A DNA stretch of 64,000 bases from Luteolibacter ambystomatis (GTDB lineage: Bacteria; Verrucomicrobiota; Verrucomicrobiia; Verrucomicrobiales; Akkermansiaceae), in the NCBI RefSeq assembly GCF_018137965.1, contig NZ_CP073100.1, positions 4,227,754-4,291,753 of the forward strand, in the 5' to 3' direction. This document shows, one piece after another, positions 23,764 through 36,404 of this stretch. Position numbers and translations under genes: made by a program. A model generated the notes under the pieces. That model had not been told where the DNA came from. It made no database searches and saw only the letters and a list, made by a program, of their open reading frames with translations. Each line of letters starts with the position of its first letter. Within the stretch, counting starts at the first letter, position 1.

Positions 23764-24856
23764 GTTTCAAGTGAGGGAATGCCTGGCGCTGGATCCACAG
23801 GATCAGCTTGTCGATGGCCCATGCGAGAAGGGCGATGGCGATCAGGCAAAGGTAGATGTGTTCCCGGGGCCCTTGGCGCTGGCTGAGGTTGATCAGCGCG
23901 CCGAGGCCCCGCTTCGCATTGATGACCTCGGCGAGCATGATGTAGCCGAAAGCCAGGCCGAAGAGCAGGCGCAGGCTGTTCACCACGTCCGGCATGGCCA
24001 TTGGCATGATCACCTTCCGCAATGTTTGATGGCTGAGGATCGGAAACCACAGGCCGAAGCCGAGAACGAAACCGATGGTGGCACGGATCCAGAATTTGCC
24101 GGTGGCCATGGCCTCAAGGAATGGATTCGGCTCGGGAGCGCCGGGGATCGCTTCCACCACCACGTTCATGCTGCCCTGTTCCTGGAGGAACTGCCAGCCG
24201 AGCGAGGCGATGAGGGCATAGATCAATCCTACCAGACACGAAAGGCGCAGGCCCTTCGACCAGTTCCGTTTCGCCCCCAGCGTGTAGGCGGTTTCCAGAA
24301 AGCGGTCCGGAACCGCGCGGGCAGCCGAGGTAGTGTCGAACAATACGAAAGTCACCGCGGCGAGAAAGATGAACATCACTTTCTGAACCTCGCCCAGACC
24401 GAACCAGATGAGCGTGAGCGGGATCAACGCGGCGATGGGAATATTGCGGCCGAAGATGCTGATCGGCTTCAACATCGCGCCGATGCGGAAATAGCTGCCC
24501 GCGAGCAACCCGAGCGGCACGGCGATGGCCGCCGCGATCAGGAAGCCTGCAAGCACGCGACCCAGACTGACCATCGCGCTGATGGAGAGACCGCGCTCGA
24601 ACCACAGAGACGGGAAAGTCGAGAATGTCTCCTTGATGCTGGGCAGCGTGTAGGGATCGAGAATGCGGGCATCGCTCTCGCCACGGGTGAGAATCCACCA
24701 CACGAAGAACACCAGCCCGATCATCGCCACGCCGAGCAGGCTGCCCTCGAGCAACGAAGGCTCGTCACGCAGCGTGCCGAAACGCTTCAGCCATGCGGCC
24801 AGCGGATGGCGCTTCTTCGGCACGAGGGAGCCGGATTCCTTGGTGCGATCGGACAT
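23750..24856 (-). CDS. ABC transporter permease with interrupted EAA loop
   Basis: 368 aa, with about seven to eight hydrophobic segments. The inner-membrane-component fold is clear: VSLGRVLAGFLIAAAIAVPLGLLAGSY, then PIAALIPLTLIWFGLGEVQKVMFIFLAAVTFVLFDTT. The cytoplasmic EAA loop begins at residues 187-199 (LETAYTLGAKRNW), but the expected continuation, VIMPMAMPDVVNSLRLLFG, appears only at residues 282-300. In SsuC-type permeases these are separated by fewer than ten residues, so about 80 residues with two hydrophobic stretches are inserted here. It pairs with the ATPase gene, which it overlaps. The substrate is unknown. Confidence 0.88.
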   Translation of the reverse strand: MSDRTKESGSLVPKKRHPLAAWLKRFGTLRDEPSLLEGSLLGVAMIGLVFFVWWILTRGESDARILDPYTLPSIKETFSTFPSLWFERGLSISAMVSLGRVLAGFLIAAAIAVPLGLLAGSYFRIGAMLKPISIFGRNIPIAALIPLTLIWFGLGEVQKVMFIFLAAVTFVLFDTTSAARAVPDRFLETAYTLGAKRNWSKGLRLSCLVGLIYALIASLGWQFLQEQGSMNVVVEAIPGAPEPNPFLEAMATGKFWIRATIGFVLGFGLWFPILSHQTLRKVIMPMAMPDVVNSLRLLFGLAFGYIMLAEVINAKRGLGALINLSQRQGPREHIYLCLIAIALLAWAIDKLILWIQRQAFPHLKHGQD

Positions 24857-24919
24857 GGCGTCAGGAGTGGATGAGGAGCGTGGCGGCCATCTCGCTCCGC
24901 TCGATGGCGGCCACGTTTT

Positions 24920-26665
24920 TCACTCGGTCGGATTCTCCAAGGCGATAACCTTGATCTCCACGCGGCGGTTCTTGGCGTGGTTCATCGGATCTTCGGCATC
25001 GAAGGGGCGGTCCCAACCGATGCCATCGACCACGAACTGGTTCGGGTTGAAGTTCGGGAACTTCTTCACCAGTTCGGTCTTCACCGCGGCGGCGCGGTTC
25101 GAGGACAGCTCCTTCACCATCTGGGCGCTGACCTGACCCTTCATGCTGGCATCGGTGTGACCTTCCACCACGATGTTCGCGGCACCGTACTGGGCGGCGA
25201 GCTTGCCGACTTCCTCCAGCACCGGATCGACGTTCGGCTCGTAGGGCTTCTCGATGTCCTTGCCGTTCTCACGCACGGTCACCGTTTTCCGGAGCTCCCA
25301 GGAGTTCGGATAGAAGTGGAGCGTGATGACCTTGGTGAGGATCTCGCTGCCTTCGACCTTCAGCGTCTGGACCGACTTCGGCGCGAAGTTGATCTGGTAT
25401 TCGTTGCGGCTCGATTTGAAAGGCTCCTCGTTCTCCAGCTTCTGGAGGATCGAGAAATCCATGACCTGGTCGAAGGGCACCTGCTGCTGGATGCGGTTCA
25501 TCTTGCGATACAGCAGGTAGGCGGTGTTCCAGGTGCGCTCGAAGTTGGCGGGGTTGTTCTGGTTGAGGAAGAACTCGCGGTTCTCGGCGTAGTTGGTCGA
25601 ATGGGCGTCGCCCAGCATGCCGAGCGTGTCGGCCTCCGGGATGCTGTAGAGCTTCGACATGTGGGAGGCGGCCTGCTTGCGGCCTTCCTCGGTCTTCATC
25701 TTCTCCATGCCGGCGAAGACGCCGCGGACGAGGCCTTCGCAGATGTCCGGATTGTCACGGGCGAAGTCGGAGCGGGCGAACCACACGTCCGCGATCAGCT
25801 TGTTCGCGGTGGCGGTGCTGACGAGGAGGTGGTTGTCCGCGATCTTGGACAGGTTGTAGATGTCCGGAGCCCATGACACGCAGGCGGCGATGCTCTTGTC
25901 CGCGCTGAAAGCAGCCGCGGCCTGGAACGCGTCCTCGGTGTAGATGAACTGGACTTCGGACGGCTGCACGCCGCCGTTCACCAGCGCATTGAGAAGGAAG
26001 TACTCGGACGGCGAGTTCTGGGCGAGCACGACCTTCTTGCCGCGCAGGTCGGAAACCGTCGGCTTGGCGGGGTCCTTCGCGGCCTTGCGGCGGATCACGA
26101 TGCCGTCACCCCCGTTGGAGAAGTCCACCTGCTGATAGATGCGCGGCATCAGGCGCGGGTCCTTCTTCAGCTCGTCCATGAACAACGGCACCATGTCCAG
26201 CGTGGCCCAGCCGATGTGGACCTTGCCGGCGGCATACGCATCACGCATCGCCACGGGATTGTCGATGAGCACCAGTTCGACCTTGAACGGCTGGCCGGAC
26301 GGAGTGGTCCAGATCTTGCCGGGGGCACCGCCCTCGTTCTGGAGGATGATGGGAGCCCAGCCCGCCCACACATTGAGGGCGAACTTCACAGTGCGCGCCT
26401 GCAGCGGTTCATAGGCGCTGGTGGCCTTCACCGGCGGCAGCTTCTCGCTGGGCTTGAAGGTGTATTCCTTGACGGTGGTCGGGACGTTCGAGTCCGCGGC
26501 TTCCACGCCCGACGCTTGTTTCAGGTCGTCGGCGCTGATGGTCGTCGGCGCATGTTCCCTGCCCTTCGGAAAGAGCACGTTCCGGAATCCATACGCGAGC
26601 AGGCCGGCGACAACGCAGGCGAGCACGACGAAGAACAGCGGTTTCGGTTTGGGCGATTCATTCAT
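24920..26665 (-). CDS. Periplasmic substrate-binding protein fused to OmpA peptidoglycan-binding domain
   Basis: 581 aa. A single N-terminal membrane anchor is at about residues 8-30 (LFFVVLACVVAGLLAYGFRNVLF). Residues about 90-400 form an NMT1/SsuA-like solute-binding domain (VKFALNVWAGWAPIILQNEGG, AYAAGKVHIGWATLDMVPLFM, VSDLRGKKVVLAQNSPSEYFLLNALV). Residues about 470-575 are an OmpA/MotB C-terminal domain with VEGHTD at 500-505 and NRRVEIKV near 566-573, the motifs that bind diaminopimelate in peptidoglycan. The binding protein should thus be held between inner membrane and cell wall. It begins the seven-gene cluster, with the permease 63 bases downstream. Confidence 0.9.
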   Translation of the reverse strand: MNESPKPKPLFFVVLACVVAGLLAYGFRNVLFPKGREHAPTTISADDLKQASGVEAADSNVPTTVKEYTFKPSEKLPPVKATSAYEPLQARTVKFALNVWAGWAPIILQNEGGAPGKIWTTPSGQPFKVELVLIDNPVAMRDAYAAGKVHIGWATLDMVPLFMDELKKDPRLMPRIYQQVDFSNGGDGIVIRRKAAKDPAKPTVSDLRGKKVVLAQNSPSEYFLLNALVNGGVQPSEVQFIYTEDAFQAAAAFSADKSIAACVSWAPDIYNLSKIADNHLLVSTATANKLIADVWFARSDFARDNPDICEGLVRGVFAGMEKMKTEEGRKQAASHMSKLYSIPEADTLGMLGDAHSTNYAENREFFLNQNNPANFERTWNTAYLLYRKMNRIQQQVPFDQVMDFSILQKLENEEPFKSSRNEYQINFAPKSVQTLKVEGSEILTKVITLHFYPNSWELRKTVTVRENGKDIEKPYEPNVDPVLEEVGKLAAQYGAANIVVEGHTDASMKGQVSAQMVKELSSNRAAAVKTELVKKFPNFNPNQFVVDGIGWDRPFDAEDPMNHAKNRRVEIKVIALENPTE

Positions 26666-26892
26666 AGTCGTTGTGATAGGCGCGGGCCCTCATGCCGCGC
26701 GGTTTTCCATGGGGTCTTTCGTCCGCTCTGCGGGTTCCAACAGATCCCCGGAGGACCGGGTGGCCGGCGGAAGGCAAAACGGACGTCCGCTGTCCTATGA
26801 ATTGTGAACAACCCCATCAATCCTTTTCGGGTTCCAAAGAGGAACCTCTTTTCCATAAGGCGGGCATCCCGGAATGATGTTCTCTATCCATC

Positions 26893-27285
26893 ATGTCCAT
26901 TCCGACTCACAGCAAGGCCATCGGCTACCTGCTCTGGATCTTCGGCTTCACCGGCGCACACCGTTTCTACTACGGCCGCACCGCGACCGGCATCCTGTGG
27001 TTCCTCACCGCGGGCCTGCTCGGCATCGGCTGGCTCATCGACCTGTTCCTCATCCCCTCGATGGAACGTGAAGCCGCCCGCACCTACACGGCAGGACGTT
27101 ATGATTATACGGCCGCCTGGCTCCTCCAGACCTTCCTGGGATATTTCGGCATCCACCGCTTCTATCTCGGCAAGACCGGCACCGGTATCCTCTGGCTGCT
27201 GACCGGCGGTCTTCTTGGCATCGGCTGGTTGTACGACTTCTGCACGCTCAACGAGCAGGTGGACGAGCGCAACCGAGCCGCGTGA
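26893..27285 (+). CDS. Double TM2-domain membrane protein
   Basis: 130 aa made of two TM2 domains in tandem. The repeats are [46 protein letters not shown] (about 9-54) and [44 protein letters not shown] (about 75-117). Each has the conserved G-x-HRFY-x-G-x-x-x-TGI core and the G-x-G-x-x-W-x-x-D end, and each gives two membrane helices. The TM2 function in bacteria is unknown. Its stop (27283-27285) touches the stop of the convergent regulator gene with no base between. Upstream, at 26830-26846, GGTTCC and GGAACC form a small hairpin followed by TCTTTT. Confidence 0.88.
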   Translation: MSIPTHSKAIGYLLWIFGFTGAHRFYYGRTATGILWFLTAGLLGIGWLIDLFLIPSMEREAARTYTAGRYDYTAAWLLQTFLGYFGIHRFYLGKTGTGILWLLTGGLLGIGWLYDFCTLNEQVDERNRAA

Positions 27286-28383
27286 CTAACGGGGCAGCTT
27301 CCCGACATACGGGGGTGCGAGGCTTGCCTCCGGCAGGAATGAGGATGGCAGGAGCTTCACCAGCGGTTCGCGTCCTTCGCGGGATGGATGCTTCAACCAA
27401 TCCATCGCTGCGGAAACAAGCTCCGCGCACGGCGCGATGCGGATCATGGCCAGCTTCGGCCGGAACCACTGGACGCTCAGGGAACTCTCCAGCACCACCA
27501 GCGAGAGATGCTCGGGAATGCGGAGGCCGCACCGGTTGCAGAAGGACATCAATCCCGCGAGGGCCAGCGAGCTTCCTACGATGATTGCCGTAGGTGGCGT
27601 GATCCGGAACAGCTCCTCCAGAACCTCCTGCAGGCCCTCCACGGATTCGTCCCAGGCCGGATGATTGTAGGGGGAAGCCTCGACCCCCGCATCGGCCAGC
27701 GCGTCGATGAATGCCCTGAGTATCCTTCCCGGTGTCGGTGCCTCCCGGATATAGCGGTGGCAGATGAAGGCGATCCGGCGATGGCCGAGCCGGGTCAGGG
27801 TGCGCACCGCGTCACCCACCGCCAGGCTGGTGTCGATCCCGATGCTGTCCAGGTTCAGGCCCAAGGAGCGGCCTCCCAGGGCCAACACCGGCTCCGGTCG
27901 CTCCGCGAACCAGCGCAGGCTTTCCCAGGCTCCGCCGTAGATGATCCGCACATCCGCGGCGCGGTCTTTGACGAACCGCTCGAACCCACCCGCCGTCGGC
28001 TTGATCGTGCTCAGATTCGGAAAGTCCTGCGCCATCCGATGCCCGGCTTTCATGATCGCCTCCGAGAGGCCGGTCAGAACCTGCCGGTCATCCTGATCGA
28101 GAAAATGGAAATCACGGCCGATCAGGAGATCCACCCGCAGGCCATCGCGCGATGCTTCCACCGGCAGCGCGCGCACGGACCGCTTGTGTCCCTGGCTGGG
28201 TGACGAGAGGTGGCCCATCTCCGTGAGCAGCGCCAGCGCGTTGCGCACCGTCGCACGGCTCACTCCCAGTTCGGTCGCCAGATGACGTTCTCCGGGCAGG
28301 CTCGGCCATCGTCGTGTCTGCAGTCCCGTTTTGATGACTTCGGCCGTGGATTCACTGATGGAGATGGCACGCGGGAGTTGCAT
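27286..28383 (-). CDS. GntR-LacI hybrid transcriptional regulator
   Basis: 365 aa from the ATG at 28381-28383. The N-terminal GntR winged helix (ISISESTAEVIKTGLQTRRWPSLPGERHLATELGVSRATVRNALALLTEMGHL, residues 5-60) is joined to a LacI/GalR-type sugar-binding domain (residues about 90-360: GLSEAIMKAGHRMAQDFP, LGHRRIAFICHRYIREAPTPGRILRAFIDAL, PTAIIVGSSLALAGLMSFCNRCGLRIPEHLSLVVLESS). This architecture is that of AraR-type sugar repressors. It is divergent from the giant secreted protein gene at 28778, which is a plausible target. A perfect 8-bp inverted repeat between the two genes (28579-28599) is the best operator candidate. The ligand is probably a sugar released by the secreted protein. Confidence 0.88.
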   Translation of the reverse strand: MQLPRAISISESTAEVIKTGLQTRRWPSLPGERHLATELGVSRATVRNALALLTEMGHLSSPSQGHKRSVRALPVEASRDGLRVDLLIGRDFHFLDQDDRQVLTGLSEAIMKAGHRMAQDFPNLSTIKPTAGGFERFVKDRAADVRIIYGGAWESLRWFAERPEPVLALGGRSLGLNLDSIGIDTSLAVGDAVRTLTRLGHRRIAFICHRYIREAPTPGRILRAFIDALADAGVEASPYNHPAWDESVEGLQEVLEELFRITPPTAIIVGSSLALAGLMSFCNRCGLRIPEHLSLVVLESSLSVQWFRPKLAMIRIAPCAELVSAAMDWLKHPSREGREPLVKLLPSSFLPEASLAPPYVGKLPR

Positions 28384-33625
<5,242 letters not shown>

Positions 33626-33688
33626 GATCCGCAACGCTTGTTCTTCCCAAGCCTTCCCCGCCTCATGTGCGGGGAAGGTTTTTTCATT

Positions 33689-34108
33689 TCAACTCCCCTC
33701 CGTCTTTCCCTTCTTTTCCTTCCGCCCGTCCATTTCATTCCGCGCCTCGGCGGCGAGCTTGAGGAACTTCTCCCGGATCTCATCGAGCTCCTTGTCCTCC
33801 AGTTCTTCAAGATCGAGCAGTCCGTTGTTCGCGCCTTCCACCACGCGGATGATCTCGTCGAGCTTGATCTGGAGGGCTTCCGAGTCGCGGTTCTGGGTGT
33901 TCTGGATCAGGAACACCATCAGGAAGGTGACGATGGTGGTGCTGGTGTTGATCACGAGCTGCCAGGTATCGTTGTATTTGCAAGCCGGTCCGAAGCAGGC
34001 CCAGACGACGAGCAGGAGTACCGCTCCGGCGAAGGTGGCCGGCTTGCCCGCGTAGCCGGACGTTTTCTTGGCAAAACGGGTGAACCAGGAGTTTTTGCGG
34101 GTGACCAT
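33689..34108 (-). CDS. Low-affinity iron permease family membrane protein
   Basis: 139 aa from the ATG at 34106-34108. Longer upstream frames add unrelated sequence that runs into the next promoter. It matches the bacterial family named low-affinity iron permease: FAKKTSGYAGKPATFAGAVLLLVVWACFGP, then DTWQLVINTSTTIVTFLMVFLIQNTQNRDSEALQIKLDEIIRVVEGANNGLLDLEELEDKELDEI. Two membrane helices are followed by a charged cytoplasmic helix. The family name comes from fungal Fet4, and iron transport by the short bacterial versions is not established. It is convergent with the giant secreted protein gene and divergent from the peptidase at 34223. Confidence 0.88.
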   Translation of the reverse strand: MVTRKNSWFTRFAKKTSGYAGKPATFAGAVLLLVVWACFGPACKYNDTWQLVINTSTTIVTFLMVFLIQNTQNRDSEALQIKLDEIIRVVEGANNGLLDLEELEDKELDEIREKFLKLAAEARNEMDGRKEKKGKTEGS

Positions 34109-34222
34109 GGCAGGTGAATGAAGTTCCAACCTGCACACTAACGGCATCCCTATGGGAATCAAATGACGGCGCGAAGGATTCTCTGGTGCCACCGCCACAG
34201 GTCCGCCATGGTGCGGACAGCC

Positions 34223-36337
34223 ATGAAGTTTCCGGCCCCGCGTTCCTGGATCTGCCTGCTCGCCCTTTCCTCTCCGCTCCATGCCGCACCGGCCTACCCC
34301 GTCGCGCGCGAGGTGGACGTTTCCGACGACTACCACGGCACCAGGGTTGCGGACCCGTACCGCTGGCTGGAAGATGACAATTCGAAGGAAACCAAGGCCT
34401 GGGCCGCGGCGGAAAACAAGGTGACCCGTGCCTGGCTGGATGCCAACCCGCGCCGGGAAACAATCCGCAAGCGCCTCCGCGAACTCTGGAACTACCAGCG
34501 CGTGGGCACGCCGTTCCGCTATGGCAGCAAGTGGTTCACCTACCGCAACAGCGGCCTCCAGAACCACGGCGTACTGTATGTATCGGACTCGCCCGAAGGC
34601 GAGGCGAAGGTACTGCTCGATCCCAACAAGCTCTCGAAGGACGGCACCGTTTCGGTAGAGAACGAGTCCGCCAGTACCGATGGCAAGCTGCTGGCCTACG
34701 CGGTTTCCTCCGCCGGCAGCGATTGGCAGGAGATCCGGGTCCGCGACACGACCACCACCAAGGATCTCAAGGACGTGGTGAAGTGGGTGAAGTTCAGCGG
34801 CATTTCATGGGCAAAGGACGGCAGCGGCTTCTATTACAGCCGCTACGACGAACCGAAGAAGGGCGCGGCGCTGACCGACAAGAATGAGTTCCAAAAGCTC
34901 TATTTCCACAAGCTCGGTACTCCGCAATCGGCGGACCCGCTGGTGTATGAGCGCAAGGATCATCCCGAATGGGGCATCGGAGGTGATGTCACGGAGGACG
35001 GAAGTTATCTCATCATCACCTCCAGCGAGGGCACGGAGGAAAAGACCCGCGTGTTCTACAAGGATCTGTCGCAGCCGGATGCCAAGGTGGTGGACCTGCT
35101 GCCGGAGGGCGATGCGGAGTTCAGCTTCATCGACAACGACGGGCCGGTGTTCCTTTTCAAAACCGACTTGAATGGGCCCCGTGGACGCGTGGTCGCCATC
35201 GACACCCGCGAGCCCGGCCGCGACAAGTGGAAGGAGATCATTCCGGAATCGAAGGACCTGCTGCAGGGCATCTCCACCGTCGGCGGAGTGCTGACCTGCC
35301 ACTACCTTCAGGATGCGAAGTCGGCGCTGAAGACCTACGACCGCCAGGGGAAATTCCTCCGTGATGTGGCGTTGCCCGGAATCGGCAGCATCTACGGCCT
35401 GGAGGGCCGCCGGGAACACGAGGAAACCTACTATAACTTTAGTGGATTCACCCAGCCGGGCGCGGTCTATCGCCTCGATCCCGCCACCGGCGAAAGCACG
35501 CTGTGGAAGCAGCCGAAGGTGGGATTCAATCCGGACGACTACGAGACGAAGCAGGTCTTCTACCCGAGCAAGGACGGCACCAGGGTGCCGATGTTCATCG
35601 TCCACAAGAAGGGCCTGAAGCTCGATGGCACCAACCCGACGCTGCTCTATGGCTACGGCGGCTTCGCGATCAGCAGCCCGCCGGATTTCTCGATTCCGCG
35701 GATCGTGTGGATGGAGATGGGCGGCATCTACGCGCAGGCGAATATCCGCGGTGGCGGTGAATATGGCCGCGACTGGCATGAAGCGAGTTTCAAGACGAAG
35801 AAGCAGAACGGATTCGATGACTTCATCGGCGCGGGCGAATGGCTGATCGCGAACAAGTACACCTCGTCACCAAAACTGGCGATCCAGGGCGGCAGCAACG
35901 GCGGCCTGCTCGTCGGTGCCTGCATGGTGCAGCGGCCGGAGCTGTTCGGTGCGGCGATCCCGCAGGTGGGCGTGATGGACATGCTGCGTTTCCCGAAATT
36001 CACCATCGGCTGGGCATGGGAGGCGGAATACGGAGATCCTCAGAAGCCGGATGACTTCAAGGCCCTGTTCGCCTACTCGCCCTATCACAACCTGAAACCC
36101 GGCACGCGCTATCCGGCCACGCTGGTGATGACCGCGGACCACGATGACCGCGTGGTGCCCGCCCACAGCTTCAAGTTCGGAGCCCGCCTCCAGGAGTGCC
36201 AGCCAGAGGACGGCCCTCCGGTGCTCATCCGCGTGGAATCCAGCGCCGGCCATGGCGCGGGAACCTCGTTGACCAAGGCCATCGACCAAGCCGCGGACGA
36301 GTGGACCTTCCTGAGCAAGACACTCGGGATGGAATGA
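34223..36337 (+). CDS. Prolyl oligopeptidase, S9A family, exported (copy 1)
   Basis: 704 aa from the ATG at 34223 with a signal peptide (MKFPAPRSWICLLALSSPLHA). The N-terminal propeller begins with YHGTRVADPYRWLEDDNSKETKAW, the standard start of prolyl endopeptidases. The catalytic Ser558 is in IQGGSNGGLLVGA, the Asp is in TADHDDRVVPAHS and the His is in ESSAGHGAGTS. It is expected to cleave after proline in short peptides in the periplasm. It is followed after 67 bases by a second copy of the same length. An ATG at 34208 would add five residues before the signal peptide and is less likely. Confidence 0.94.
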   Translation: MKFPAPRSWICLLALSSPLHAAPAYPVAREVDVSDDYHGTRVADPYRWLEDDNSKETKAWAAAENKVTRAWLDANPRRETIRKRLRELWNYQRVGTPFRYGSKWFTYRNSGLQNHGVLYVSDSPEGEAKVLLDPNKLSKDGTVSVENESASTDGKLLAYAVSSAGSDWQEIRVRDTTTTKDLKDVVKWVKFSGISWAKDGSGFYYSRYDEPKKGAALTDKNEFQKLYFHKLGTPQSADPLVYERKDHPEWGIGGDVTEDGSYLIITSSEGTEEKTRVFYKDLSQPDAKVVDLLPEGDAEFSFIDNDGPVFLFKTDLNGPRGRVVAIDTREPGRDKWKEIIPESKDLLQGISTVGGVLTCHYLQDAKSALKTYDRQGKFLRDVALPGIGSIYGLEGRREHEETYYNFSGFTQPGAVYRLDPATGESTLWKQPKVGFNPDDYETKQVFYPSKDGTRVPMFIVHKKGLKLDGTNPTLLYGYGGFAISSPPDFSIPRIVWMEMGGIYAQANIRGGGEYGRDWHEASFKTKKQNGFDDFIGAGEWLIANKYTSSPKLAIQGGSNGGLLVGACMVQRPELFGAAIPQVGVMDMLRFPKFTIGWAWEAEYGDPQKPDDFKALFAYSPYHNLKPGTRYPATLVMTADHDDRVVPAHSFKFGARLQECQPEDGPPVLIRVESSAGHGAGTSLTKAIDQAADEWTFLSKTLGME

Positions 36338-36404
36338 GGAAACCCGACGCCGACAAATCCGCTGGCCAGCGGACGTAGGGACGGCCAGTTCTAATTTGTC
36401 GCGT
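36338..36404. repeat. Nested palindromes between the two peptidase genes
   Basis: An outer perfect inverted repeat, CGACAAAT (36351-36358) with ATTTGTCG (36394-36401), encloses a 16-bp perfect palindrome, TCCGCTGGCCAGCGGA (36358-36373). The outer right arm ends three bases before the ATG of the second peptidase, where the ribosome binding site should be. If transcribed through, the fold would hide the initiation region of the second gene. It could equally be a terminator remnant or a mobile repeat. Confidence 0.5.
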
